The notes under the pieces are model-generated. The model was not told the origin of the DNA. It did no database searches and worked only from the letters and a program-made list of their open reading frames with translations. Shown piece after piece: positions 50,038 through 59,017 of a stretch of 64,000 bases of DNA. The DNA is from Sphingomonas sp. S-NIH.Pt15_0812 (lineage in GTDB: Bacteria; Pseudomonadota; Alphaproteobacteria; Sphingomonadales; Sphingomonadaceae): NCBI RefSeq assembly GCF_003951315.1, contig NZ_QLJH01000012.1:1-64000 (forward strand), written 5' to 3'. A program made the translations under genes and the position numbers. How positions within the stretch are numbered: position 1 is the stretch's first letter; each line of letters starts with the position of its first letter.

Positions 50038-51165
50038 TCAATCCACATCCTCCACGGCGACCTTCTCGCCGGTCACGCGCTGCGACAGCGCCGCCGCCAT
50101 GAACGGGTCGAGATCGCCGTCCAGCACGTCGCCGGGCGCGGTCGAGGTCACGCCGGTCCGCAGGTCCTTCACCAGCTGATAGGGCTGGAGGACATAGGAG
50201 CGGATCTGGTGGCCCCAACCGATATCGGTCTTGGTCGCGTTCTCCGCATTGGCGGCCTGTTCGCGGATGGACAGTTCGCGCTCGTACAGGCGGGCGCGCA
50301 ACTGGTTGTACGCCTCGGCCTTGTTCTTGTGCTGCGAACGCTGGTTCTGGCACTGCACGACGATGCCGGTCGGGATGTGCGTGATGCGCACCGCCGAATC
50401 GGTCGTGTTGATGTGCTGGCCGCCCGCGCCCGAGGCGCGATAGGTGTCGATGCGCAGGTCGCTCTCGTTATAGTCGACTTCGATATTGTCGTCGACGACC
50501 GGATAGACCCAGACGCTGGCGAACGACGTGTGCCGCCGCGCCGCCGAGTCGTACGGGCTGATCCGCACCAGCCGGTGCACGCCCGATTCGGTCTTGGCAT
50601 AGCCATAGGCGTTCTCGCCCTTGAGCAGCAGCGTCGCCGATTTCAGCCCCGCCTGCTCGCCGGAATGGCTATCGACCAGCTCGACCTTCAGCCCGTGCCG
50701 CTCGGCCCAGCGCGTATACATGCGGCTGAGCATCCCGGCCCAGTCCTGGCTCTCGGTGCCGCCGGCCCCGGCATTCACCTCGATATAGGTGTCGTTGGCA
50801 TCGGCCTCGCCGGCCAGCAGCGCCTTCACCTTGTCCTGCTGCGCGCGGGCGGCGAGTTCGGCCAGGCTCTGCGTGCCCTCGGACGCCAGTTCCTCGTCGC
50901 CCTCCGCCTCGGCCAGCTCGATCAGTTCGACCGTGCCGTCCAGTTCCGATTCGATCGCGCGCGTCGCGGTCACCGCCTCGTCCAGCCGGCGACGCTCGCG
51001 CATCACCTCCTGCGCGGCCTTGGGATCGTTCCACAGCGCCTGGTCCTCGACCCGCGCGTTGAGTTCGTCGAGCCGGCGCAGCGCCTGGTCCCAGTTGAGG
51101 AACCGGCGGAGCAGCGCCAGCGCGTCGCGAATGCTGTCGACATGAGCCTGCGCTTCGGCGCGCAT
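50038..51165 (-). CDS. prfB: Peptide chain release factor 2
   Basis: 375 residues. Recognises UGA and UAA. The GGQ motif is in [19 protein letters not shown], and the anticodon-like tripeptide region is [18 protein letters not shown] (SPF in E. coli, SPY here, as in other alphaproteobacteria). Reading is continuous through [17 protein letters not shown], where E. coli has the in-frame UGA and +1 frameshift, so the autoregulatory frameshift is absent. ATG 51165 follows GGAG at good spacing. It lies 100 nt downstream of mrcA on the same strand. Confidence 0.96.
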   Translation of the reverse strand: MRAEAQAHVDSIRDALALLRRFLNWDQALRRLDELNARVEDQALWNDPKAAQEVMRERRRLDEAVTATRAIESELDGTVELIELAEAEGDEELASEGTQSLAELAARAQQDKVKALLAGEADANDTYIEVNAGAGGTESQDWAGMLSRMYTRWAERHGLKVELVDSHSGEQAGLKSATLLLKGENAYGYAKTESGVHRLVRISPYDSAARRHTSFASVWVYPVVDDNIEVDYNESDLRIDTYRASGAGGQHINTTDSAVRITHIPTGIVVQCQNQRSQHKNKAEAYNQLRARLYERELSIREQAANAENATKTDIGWGHQIRSYVLQPYQLVKDLRTGVTSTAPGDVLDGDLDPFMAAALSQRVTGEKVAVEDVD

Positions 51166-51265
51166 ATTCTTCTCCAATCAGGACCGACATGCCCGGCGAT
51201 CCGGGCAGCCTTGTGGCGGGACTGGTCGGGCCCGCCGGAAACCATCAGCTATATAAGCATGGCGG

Positions 51266-53764
51266 CTAGTAGATTCCGCCTTCCCTTTGCAAGAAATCGC
51301 TGTCGCGCGGACTGGGGGCCGCGGTCGGCGCGGCGGTGGCGGCCGGCGCGGCGGCGTCGCCCCGGCGGCGGGCGCGGCGCGGTTCGCTCTCCGGCTTGAA
51401 CGCCTCCCAGATCACGGCGGCGCGCGGATCGTCGGGGTCGGGCCAGGTGCCGAACACCGGGCGGCCGCTCTTCCGGTCGATCCGCACCATGCGGATGCCC
51501 GGCGGCGCGCGGAACGGCAGCTTCTCCAGCCCGTCATAGGCCTTGGCCGCGAATTCCTTGAACACCGGCGCGGCGAAGGTGCCACCCTCCACCCCGCCCA
51601 GGTTCCGGGGATGGTCGTAGCCGATATAGAGGCCGCCGATGAATTGCGGCGTCCCGCCGACGAACCAGACGTCGGTCGGACCGGTGGTGGTGCCGGTCTT
51701 GCCCATCATCGGCCGGTCGAGATCGCGCAGCACGGTGGCGGTGCCGCGCTGGACCACGCCCTCGGTGATATGGACCATCTGATAGGCGGTCATCGCGTCG
51801 ATCACCTGCTTCTGCCGCAGCGCCGGGCGCGGCATCGGCCCGCCATTCCAGTCGGGCGCGTTGCACCCTTCGCACGGCCGCCAGTTTTCGGGCAGCACGA
51901 CCTTGCCGTGGCGATCCTGGACGAAGTCGATCAGCGTCGGCTCGTGCCCGCGCCCCTGGTTGGCGAGCGTCGCATAGGCGTTGACCATGCGCAGCACCGT
52001 CGTCTCCCCCGCGCCGAGCGCGATCGACAGATAGGGGGGATAGTCGCCTACCCCCATCCGCTTCAGCGTGTCGACCAGCTTGGGCATGCCGGTGGTGGCG
52101 GCCATGCGCACCGTCATCAGGTTGCGCGACTGCTCGATGCCCCAGCGCATCGTCTTGGGCCCCGCCGAGCGCATATTGGCGAAGTTGCGGAAGCATTTCT
52201 GGCCCAGCCGCGCGCCCTGGTCGACGCAGAACGGCCCGTCGACGATGATCGACGCGGGCGTCATGCCGTTCTCCAGCGCCGCCGAATAGACCAGCGGCTT
52301 GATGGTCGAGCCCGGCTGCCGCATCGCCTGCACCGCGCGGTTGAACGCCTGGAGCCGTGCGTCGAACCCGCCCTGCATCGCCAGCACCCGGCCGGTCGCC
52401 GGTTCCTCGACCACGAAGCCGCCCGATACCCGCGGCACCGAGCGCAGCGCGAAATCGCTGCCCGAGGGGGCGACCGCGATGATGTCGCCGGGCTTGAGCG
52501 TCCCGAAGGCCGGCGTCGCCGTGCCCCGCTTGGGCGTCTGCGCGGCCCAGCGCGGCAACAGGCCGGTCGCGCCGTTGGCGAAGCCCAGCCGCCACGCATC
52601 GCCCTCGCGCGCCACCACGATTCCGGCGCGCCAGTCCTGATAGTCGAGCGCGATGTTGGTGTTGAGCAACGGCTGCTGCCAATTGTCGCCGTCCAGATCG
52701 ACATGGCGCAGCGGCCCCGACCAGCCGCGCCCGCTCTCATACCGGATCAGCCCGTCGCGCAGCGCCTGCGCCGCCAGGTCCTGGAGCCGGGTGTCGAGCG
52801 AGGTGCGCACCCACAGGCCGCCTTCATAGACGCTGTTCGGGCTGGCCTTGGCCGTCTCGCCGAAGCGATTGACCAGCTCGCGCCGCACCTCCTCGACGAA
52901 ATAGCCACCGACCGCCTCGAACTTGGGCGTGCGCCGCCGCACCGTGCCGAGCGGCGCGGCATTGGCTTGCGTGAACTGCGCCTGGGTGATGAAGCCGTTG
53001 CGCACCATCTCGCGCAGCACATAGTTGCGCCGCGCCAGCGCCCGGTCGGGATGGCGGATCGGGTCGTAATTGGACGGCCCCTTGGGCAGGATCGCCAGAT
53101 AGGCGAGCTGCGGCAGGTCGAGCTCGTTCAGATCCTTGTCGAAATAGGCATGGGACGCCGCCTCGACGCCGAACGCGTTACGGCCGAGCGGAATCTGGTT
53201 GAGATAGAGTTCGAGGATCTGCTCCTTCGACAGCGTATCCTCGATCTTGTACGCCAGGATCGCCTCGCGCAGCTTGCGCGTCGGCGAATATTCGTTGCCG
53301 ATCAGCAGGTTCTTGGCGACCTGCTGGGTGATGGTGGAGCCGCCCTTGGCGCGACGACCGGTGCCGAACTTCGACACATAGTCCACCACCGCGCCCGCCA
53401 GGCCGGGATAGTCGACGCCGTGATGCTCGAAGAAGGTCCGGTCCTCCGCCGCCAGGAACGCCTTGACCAGCAGCGGCGGATATTCGGCATAGGCCAGCTG
53501 CACGCGTCGTTCGCGCGCATAGGACTGGATCGGCGCGCCATCGATGCCCCGCACATTGGTCGGCAAGGGCGGTTCATAGGCGCGGAGCTGGTCGACCGAG
53601 GGCAGCGCGCGGATCACCAGCAGCCACAGCAGGGCCCAGCCGATCGCGGCGAGCAAGGCGAGCAGGGCCAGCGCCTTCACCCACCACCGCCCCCAGGCGC
53701 GCGCCAGCCGCTCGCGCGGGCGAGGGGGCGGGGTTTGCGGTGCGGGGGGAGAAGCGGACGCCAT
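51266..53764 (-). CDS. mrcA: Bifunctional penicillin-binding protein 1A
   Basis: 832 residues. A cytoplasmic Pro-rich tail is followed by one transmembrane anchor (about 29-52). The glycosyltransferase GT51 domain (about 75-250) has the catalytic Glu107 in AAEDRTFFEHHGVD and KGGSTITQQVAKN. An OB-like inserted region precedes the transpeptidase (about 455-760), with GSTIKP (SxxK), SRNLMT (SxN), and KTGTTTGPTD (KTG). The C-terminal tail is Ala/Pro/Arg-rich. Cross-links and polymerises peptidoglycan. Length and order match PBP1A. Confidence 0.96.
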   Translation of the reverse strand: MASASPPAPQTPPPRPRERLARAWGRWWVKALALLALLAAIGWALLWLLVIRALPSVDQLRAYEPPLPTNVRGIDGAPIQSYARERRVQLAYAEYPPLLVKAFLAAEDRTFFEHHGVDYPGLAGAVVDYVSKFGTGRRAKGGSTITQQVAKNLLIGNEYSPTRKLREAILAYKIEDTLSKEQILELYLNQIPLGRNAFGVEAASHAYFDKDLNELDLPQLAYLAILPKGPSNYDPIRHPDRALARRNYVLREMVRNGFITQAQFTQANAAPLGTVRRRTPKFEAVGGYFVEEVRRELVNRFGETAKASPNSVYEGGLWVRTSLDTRLQDLAAQALRDGLIRYESGRGWSGPLRHVDLDGDNWQQPLLNTNIALDYQDWRAGIVVAREGDAWRLGFANGATGLLPRWAAQTPKRGTATPAFGTLKPGDIIAVAPSGSDFALRSVPRVSGGFVVEEPATGRVLAMQGGFDARLQAFNRAVQAMRQPGSTIKPLVYSAALENGMTPASIIVDGPFCVDQGARLGQKCFRNFANMRSAGPKTMRWGIEQSRNLMTVRMAATTGMPKLVDTLKRMGVGDYPPYLSIALGAGETTVLRMVNAYATLANQGRGHEPTLIDFVQDRHGKVVLPENWRPCEGCNAPDWNGGPMPRPALRQKQVIDAMTAYQMVHITEGVVQRGTATVLRDLDRPMMGKTGTTTGPTDVWFVGGTPQFIGGLYIGYDHPRNLGGVEGGTFAAPVFKEFAAKAYDGLEKLPFRAPPGIRMVRIDRKSGRPVFGTWPDPDDPRAAVIWEAFKPESEPRRARRRGDAAAPAATAAPTAAPSPRDSDFLQREGGIY

Positions 53765-53964
53765 GATGGGAACCGCCGTCTAACGCAAAAGCGCCGCGCG
53801 CGAAATCTCCGAATGTCCGGGGCCTTCCCCGCCCCGCCTCGCGCCCCGACGATGCAACCATGCGCGCGGGCAATCGCTTGGGAACGGCCGCCGTATTGCG
53901 ACCATCTTCGCGGATTAGCGACCAAGTCCATGAGCCTGAAAGGAATATGCCGAAGGATGCGGCG

Positions 53965-54684
53965 ATGAAGGCGATCCTGCTCGCGGCCGGCCAGGGGTCG
54001 CGACTGCTGCCGCTGACGCTGGAGCGGCCGAAATGCCTGGTGCCGGTCGGCGGCCGGGCGATCCTCGACCATCAGCTCGACGCCTGCGCCGCCGCCGGGG
54101 TCGAGCAAGCCGTCGTGATCGGCGGCTATCGCATCGCCCAGATCGCTGCGCATCTCGCCGCCCGCCCGGCCGGTGCATTGCCGGTGCGCCTGGTCTTCAA
54201 CCCCTTCTGGGCGGTGGCGAGCAGCATCGGCAGCGTCTGGGCGGGGCGCGACCTGCTGGAGGAGGCGTTCCTGCTGATGAACGGCGATACGCTGTTCGAT
54301 CCCGATGCGTTGCGCTTCGCCGTGGCGATGGCGGGTCCCGGCGTGTCGCTGCTCGTCGATCCGCTGGACGGGCCGGCGGAGGCGGACGACATGCTGGTGG
54401 CGGCACAGGGCAACCGCGTCACCGCCGTCGCCAAGACGCTGGACCCTACCCGCGCCACGCATCGATCGCTCGGTGTCGTGGTCGCGCGCCGGGGGTCGGG
54501 CTATGCCGCAGCGCTCGACACGGTGATCGGCGCGGATGACGGCATCCACGCCTTCCACCATGCGATCATCGACCGGCTGGCCGGCGCGGACGGCGTGACC
54601 GCGCTGTCCCTGCCCCCCGGCCTCGCCTGGCAGGAGGTCGACCGGCCGCAGGACATCGCCCGCTGGCCGGGCGTCCGCGCATGA
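53965..54684 (+). CDS. Sugar-/polyol-phosphate nucleotidyltransferase
   Basis: 239 residues. NTP_transferase fold with AILLAAGQGSRLLPLTLERPKCLVPVGGR at the start (G-x-G-x-R and PKP-like PKC), and FLLMNGDTLFD carrying the metal-binding Asp. NPFWAVASSIGSVWAGR resembles the LicC/phosphocholine or inositol-phosphate cytidylyltransferases. It overlaps the next gene by 4 nt. AAGGA is placed 7 nt before ATG 53965; another ATG at 53947 is less well spaced. A likely partner is the CDP-alcohol phosphatidyltransferase at 55.9 kb, but the activated headgroup is unknown. Confidence 0.86.
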   Translation: MKAILLAAGQGSRLLPLTLERPKCLVPVGGRAILDHQLDACAAAGVEQAVVIGGYRIAQIAAHLAARPAGALPVRLVFNPFWAVASSIGSVWAGRDLLEEAFLLMNGDTLFDPDALRFAVAMAGPGVSLLVDPLDGPAEADDMLVAAQGNRVTAVAKTLDPTRATHRSLGVVVARRGSGYAAALDTVIGADDGIHAFHHAIIDRLAGADGVTALSLPPGLAWQEVDRPQDIARWPGVRA

Positions 54685-55793
54685 CTCGACCGGTCGCCTT
54701 CCTGTTCCTGGGTGAGACGCTGCTGATCCCGCATCTCTGGCCGATCGCGGAGGCCCTGGCGAACGAGGGCGTGCCCGTCGATGCCTGGGTCGCGACCTCG
54801 GTGCATGAGGCGTTGCTGACGAGATGGAGCGCCGGCTTGCCGGTCCGCATCCGCCGGGCGCCCGGATTTCGCCGGGTCGACGGCCCGGCCGGCCGCAATC
54901 CGCCGCTGCCCTCCAAGATCCCGGTGCTGCTCCGGCTGCTGCCCCGCCTGCTCTCGGCGCGGGCAGTGGTCTGCGCCGAACAGACCAGCCTGTGGCTGCC
55001 CCGCCTGTTCCCCTGGCTGCGCCTGCCCTTCGTCAAGACCTCGCACGGGGTCGGATCGATGAGCGCGCGCGACGATCCCCGCCGCCGCGCCGCCGCGCTG
55101 ACCCTGGTGCCGAGCGAGCGGGAGCGCGCCACCTATCTGGCGCGCGGCTTCGCCCCGGAACGGATCGTCGCCACCGGTTACGTCAAGGCGGGGTTCCGCC
55201 AGCGCAGCGTCACCCGCCCGCCCTTCGCCGCCGACGACCGCCCGACCATCCTCTACGCCCCGCACTGGCAGCGGCACCGCTCCTCCTGGTGGAGCTGGGG
55301 CGAGGCGGTGGTGCGCCGGATCGTCGCGGACGGTCGCTGGAACCTGATCTTCGCACCGCACCAGCGGCTGCTGGAGGGCGCGCCCGACATCCGCATGCTG
55401 ATGGCGGAGCTGGACCGTCACCCCCATGTCCATTGCGATGCGGACGGCTTCGCGATGGTCGACGGCAGCTACACCGCCGCCGCCGACCTGTATCTGGGCG
55501 ACACGTCGAGCCAAGTCATCGAGTTCCTGATCCGCCCGCGCCCCTGCGTCTTCCTGAACCCCGCCAACATCGCCTGGGCCGACGACCCGGCCTATGCCCA
55601 ATGGGCGTGCGGGCCGGTGGTCGATCGCCTCGACGACCTGCTCCCGACCCTCGCCGCCGCCCCGGCCGGCCATGGCGCCTATGCGGCGATCCAGGCCCGC
55701 TTCGCCGCCGAGTCGCTGGGCGATGCCAGCGGCGACGCCCCGGCGCGGGCGGCGGCGGCGATCCGCGCCTTCCTGGCCGGGTCCGGTCGGTAG
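54681..55793 (+). CDS. CDP-glycerol glycerophosphotransferase-like enzyme
   Basis: 370 residues, GT-B-like. The C-terminal half carries PTILYAPHWQ, LIFAPHQRLL and ADLYLGDTSSQVIEFLIRPRPCVFLN, the landmarks of the teichoic-acid-type CDP-glycerol transferase family. The N-terminal half (about 1-150) is more variable, with FVKTSHGVGSMSARDD. Probably transfers a polyol-phosphate or sugar at the inner face of the membrane. Translationally coupled to the nucleotidyltransferase upstream, which may supply its CDP-activated substrate. Confidence 0.8.
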   Translation: MTRPVAFLFLGETLLIPHLWPIAEALANEGVPVDAWVATSVHEALLTRWSAGLPVRIRRAPGFRRVDGPAGRNPPLPSKIPVLLRLLPRLLSARAVVCAEQTSLWLPRLFPWLRLPFVKTSHGVGSMSARDDPRRRAAALTLVPSERERATYLARGFAPERIVATGYVKAGFRQRSVTRPPFAADDRPTILYAPHWQRHRSSWWSWGEAVVRRIVADGRWNLIFAPHQRLLEGAPDIRMLMAELDRHPHVHCDADGFAMVDGSYTAAADLYLGDTSSQVIEFLIRPRPCVFLNPANIAWADDPAYAQWACGPVVDRLDDLLPTLAAAPAGHGAYAAIQARFAAESLGDASGDAPARAAAAIRAFLAGSGR

Positions 55794-55936
55794 GCGATTC
55801 CGGGGTCATGCGACGGCGCGGAGCCGCAGGCAACGCGGAGACGTCCGGCCCGACCACCGTCAAAGCGCCGCAAAACACGGACGATCCGGCCCCGAACCCG
55901 GTTCGACAATCGCGCGCGATGGGGTAACGGGCCTGC

Positions 55937-57025
55937 ATGACCGTTTCCCTACAACCGATCGGCGACAACACGACTCGCCTATGGGGCATGACCAATGCGG
56001 AGCGGGTGCGCCGCATCGGCGTGTCGCAGGGCTTCGCGCCCGAGGGCGAGACAGTGGTGCTGGCCCATCTCGACTATGCCTTCGATCCCGTCTGGACCCG
56101 CCATCTGAAGGACAAGCCCGGCACCGTCGTCACCCGCGACGGCCGGCCCGTGCTGGCGCATGTCGGCCGAATCGAGATGGAGGAGGCCGCCGCGCTGATG
56201 CTGGCCGGCGCGCCGCTGCCCGGCCTGGTGGTGATCGAGGCGGAGGACGAGGCCGGCATCTTCAACGAGGCGCTGCGCAAGCGCGAGCGACCGTTCGTCG
56301 AGCCGCTGGTGATGACCACCGTCCCCGCGATCGAGCGGCTGAGCTACAAGGGCGCCTATAAGGGCGTCACCGACCTGCTGACCAAATATCTCTGGCCGGA
56401 ATGGGCGTTCCGCCTGACGCAGCTGGCGGCGCGCTGGGGCCTGTCGCCCAACAACGTCACCGCGATCGGCACCGTGCTGTGCGTCGTCGCGACGATCGCC
56501 TTCTGGCAGGGCTGGTTCTGGACCGGGCTGCTCACCGGCCTGGTCTTCATGGTGCTGGACACGGTGGACGGCAAGCTGGCGCGCTGCACCATCACCTCCT
56601 CCCGGCTGGGCGACATCTGGGACCATGGCATCGACCTGGTCCATCCGCCGATCTGGTGGTGGGCCTGGGCCAGCGGCTGCGCCGTCTATGGCCGGCCGCT
56701 CAGCGACCAGACCTTCTGGATCGTGATCGGCACGATGCTGTTCGGCTATGTCGCGCAGCGCCTGATCGAGGGGGCGTTCATCGTCCGCTTCGGGATGCAC
56801 ATCCATGTCTGGCGGCCGTTCGACAGCGATTTCCGGCTGGTCACGGCGCGGCGCAACCCGAACATGGTGATCCTGTTCGCCAGCCTGGTCGCCGGCCGGC
56901 CCGACTGGGGGATCGTCGCGGTCGCCGGCTGGACCGCCATCTCGCTCGTCGTCCACCTCGTCCGGCTGTTCCAGGCGATGGCGGTCAAGCGGCGCGGCGC
57001 GCCGGTGATCAGCTGGCTGGCCTAG
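55937..57025 (+). CDS. CDP-alcohol phosphatidyltransferase family protein
   Basis: 362 residues. The catalytic D-G-x2-A-R-x8-G-x3-D-x3-D motif is complete in DTVDGKLARCTITSSRLGDIWDHGID (about residues 211-236, read in parts), inside a six-helix membrane domain (about 140-345). The N-terminal 140 residues are soluble and resemble a truncated nucleotidyltransferase-like or regulatory region, as in IPCT/DIPPS-type proteins. Makes a phospholipid by joining CDP-diacylglycerol (or a CDP-alcohol) with an alcohol; substrates unknown. The 3' end overlaps the convergent asparagine synthetase gene by 17 nt. Confidence 0.88.
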   Translation: MTVSLQPIGDNTTRLWGMTNAERVRRIGVSQGFAPEGETVVLAHLDYAFDPVWTRHLKDKPGTVVTRDGRPVLAHVGRIEMEEAAALMLAGAPLPGLVVIEAEDEAGIFNEALRKRERPFVEPLVMTTVPAIERLSYKGAYKGVTDLLTKYLWPEWAFRLTQLAARWGLSPNNVTAIGTVLCVVATIAFWQGWFWTGLLTGLVFMVLDTVDGKLARCTITSSRLGDIWDHGIDLVHPPIWWWAWASGCAVYGRPLSDQTFWIVIGTMLFGYVAQRLIEGAFIVRFGMHIHVWRPFDSDFRLVTARRNPNMVILFASLVAGRPDWGIVAVAGWTAISLVVHLVRLFQAMAVKRRGAPVISWLA

Positions 57026-58910
57026 CCGGCCCCCGCGCCTTCCACAGGCAATAGACCGCCAGCGCGTAGAGGAAGCGGCTATGGTCCCGCTTCCCCGCGC
57101 GGTGGTCGGCGAACAGCCGGTCCACGGCGGCGCGCCGCCAGATCCCCTCGTCGCGCGCGCCGCTCTCCTGCCACAGCATTTCGGCATAGCGGCCGAAATC
57201 GCCCGCGAACCAGGCGGACAGCGGCATCTGGAAGCCCTGTTTGCGGCGATCCAGAATGCCTTCGGGCAGCCAGGGGGCGATCGCCTGGCGCACCACCTTC
57301 TTGCCGGTGGCGCCGTCCAGCTTCATCGACGCGGGCATCGCCAGCGCCAGATCGACCATCTTCTGCCCCAGCATCGGCACGCGCACCTCCAGCGAATGCG
57401 CCATGCTGGCCCGGTCGACCTTGGTCAGCATCGCGCCCGGCAGGTTGAGCGCCAGGTCGCACAGCGCGAACTGCTCCAGCGTATCGGCCGACAGCGCCGC
57501 CGAATCGGGGAAATATTCCGCCCGCAGCCGCGCGATCTCGCCGCGCGGATCGCCGTCCATCGCCAGGAAATCGGGCACGAACACCTGCGCGCGCAGCGCC
57601 GGGGAAGTGATCTGGAGCTTGGCGAAGAAGCGTGACACGCCACAGGGCAGGCCGGCGCTGGCGGCCGTCCTGGTCCAGCGCTGGACCGTCTCGTTGGCGC
57701 GCCGCCACGGCAGGGTCGGCACCGCGCCGATCGCGCGCGCGGCGTGACGCAAGGGAGCCGGCAAGGCCCCCACCCGCCGCTCGGTGGCGTGGCGCTTGTA
57801 ACCGAAGAACAGCTCGTCGCCGCCATCGCCCGACAGCGCCACCTTGACCTGTTCGGCGGCCACCCGGCTGACATACCAGGTCGGCACCATCGACGGGTCG
57901 GCGAACGGCTCGGCATAGCTGGCCGCCACGGTCGGCAGCAGGTCCTGCGCCGCGACCAGATCGAGCATCCGCGTGGTGTGGACGGTGCCGAGCGCCGCCG
58001 CGATGGCCTCGGCATGACGGCTTTCGTCATAGCGCGGATCGGGGAAGCCGATGGTGAAGCTGCGCACCGGCCGGTCGGTCACCCGCGTCATCGCCGCGAC
58101 CACCGCCGAGGAGTCGATCCCCCCCGACAGGAAAGCCCCGACCTCGACATCCGCGACCATCTGCTCGGCCACCGTATCCAGCCAGCTCTGGCGGAACCGC
58201 TCCACCCATTCCTCCGGCGGCAGCGGCGGCGCGGGGGCATAGCGCGGCGTCCAATAGGGCGTCAGCTCCGGCGCCGCGCCGGCCGTCAGGGTGAGGATAT
58301 GCCCCGGTGGCAATGTCCGCGCCTCCGCATGGATCGTGCGTGGCGTGCGGACATGGCCGAAGCGGAAATAGTCGAGCTGCGCGCGCGGATCGGTCGTCCA
58401 GCGGAAACCGGGCAGGAGCGTCAGCGCCTGGAGTTCGGAGGCGAAGGCGAAGCCCGCCGGCTGGTCGCTATAATAGAGCGGCTTGATGCCGACGGGATCG
58501 CGCGCCAGCACCAGCCGCCTGGCCTGCCGGTCCCAGATCGCGACCGCGAACATCCCGTCCAGCCGGCCGAACACCGCCGCGCCCCAGCGTTCATAGCCGG
58601 CGAGGATCACCTCGGCATCGCCGCTGCTGCGAAAGACGCGTCCCGCCGCCGCCAGTTCGGCGCGAAGCGCGGCGAAATTATAGATCTCGCCATTGAACAT
58701 CAGCACGAAACGCTCGTCCGGCGAACGGAACGGCTGGTGCCCGCCGGCGATGTCGAGGATCGACAGCCGCCGCATCCCGAAGGCGAAGCTCGGCTCGCCA
58801 TACAGCCCCTCATCATCCGGGCCGCGATGGACGATCGAATCGCACTGCCGACGCACCGCCGCGACCGGGTCGCCTCCATTTCGCGCCAACAGGCCGACGA
58901 TGCCGCAGAT
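57009..58910 (-). CDS. asnB: Asparagine synthase (glutamine-hydrolysing)
   Basis: About 633 residues. The N-terminal glutaminase domain begins CGIVGLLARNGGDPVAA; catalytic Cys must be the first residue of the mature protein. Here the codon before this Cys is ATC, with no ATG, GTG or TTG next to it. A GGGAG lies 8 nt upstream of the ATC, so I annotate ATC 58910 as the start; the next available start is GTG 58964 (19 extra residues, no ribosome-binding site). The synthetase domain has the PP-loop AFLSGGIDSSAV and SGDGGDELFFGYKRH. The neighbourhood suggests modification of an envelope glycan or lipid rather than free asparagine supply. Confidence 0.9.
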   Translation of the reverse strand: MCGIVGLLARNGGDPVAAVRRQCDSIVHRGPDDEGLYGEPSFAFGMRRLSILDIAGGHQPFRSPDERFVLMFNGEIYNFAALRAELAAAGRVFRSSGDAEVILAGYERWGAAVFGRLDGMFAVAIWDRQARRLVLARDPVGIKPLYYSDQPAGFAFASELQALTLLPGFRWTTDPRAQLDYFRFGHVRTPRTIHAEARTLPPGHILTLTAGAAPELTPYWTPRYAPAPPLPPEEWVERFRQSWLDTVAEQMVADVEVGAFLSGGIDSSAVVAAMTRVTDRPVRSFTIGFPDPRYDESRHAEAIAAALGTVHTTRMLDLVAAQDLLPTVAASYAEPFADPSMVPTWYVSRVAAEQVKVALSGDGGDELFFGYKRHATERRVGALPAPLRHAARAIGAVPTLPWRRANETVQRWTRTAASAGLPCGVSRFFAKLQITSPALRAQVFVPDFLAMDGDPRGEIARLRAEYFPDSAALSADTLEQFALCDLALNLPGAMLTKVDRASMAHSLEVRVPMLGQKMVDLALAMPASMKLDGATGKKVVRQAIAPWLPEGILDRRKQGFQMPLSAWFAGDFGRYAEMLWQESGARDEGIWRRAAVDRLFADHRAGKRDHSRFLYALAVYCLWKARGPARPAS

Positions 58911-59017
58911 AAGCCTGACTCCCGCAAAGAGCGTCGCATTATCGGGACGCCGGCGGCCTGTCACGCCGGGCGCGGGACTTGCCCGTGGTTTCTCCGGTGC
59001 TTAGGGCTGGGGCACGC

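Noticed and set aside
47336..50179. Plus-strand open frame of about 950 codons
   Set aside because: It is antisense to the PAS-GAF, thyA and methyltransferase genes, rich in Arg, His, Gln and Pro without any family pattern; an effect of high GC at third positions.
51287..53968. Plus-strand open frame of about 890 codons
   Set aside because: It is antisense to the whole PBP1A gene, whose motifs are all intact; composition is typical of a shadow frame.
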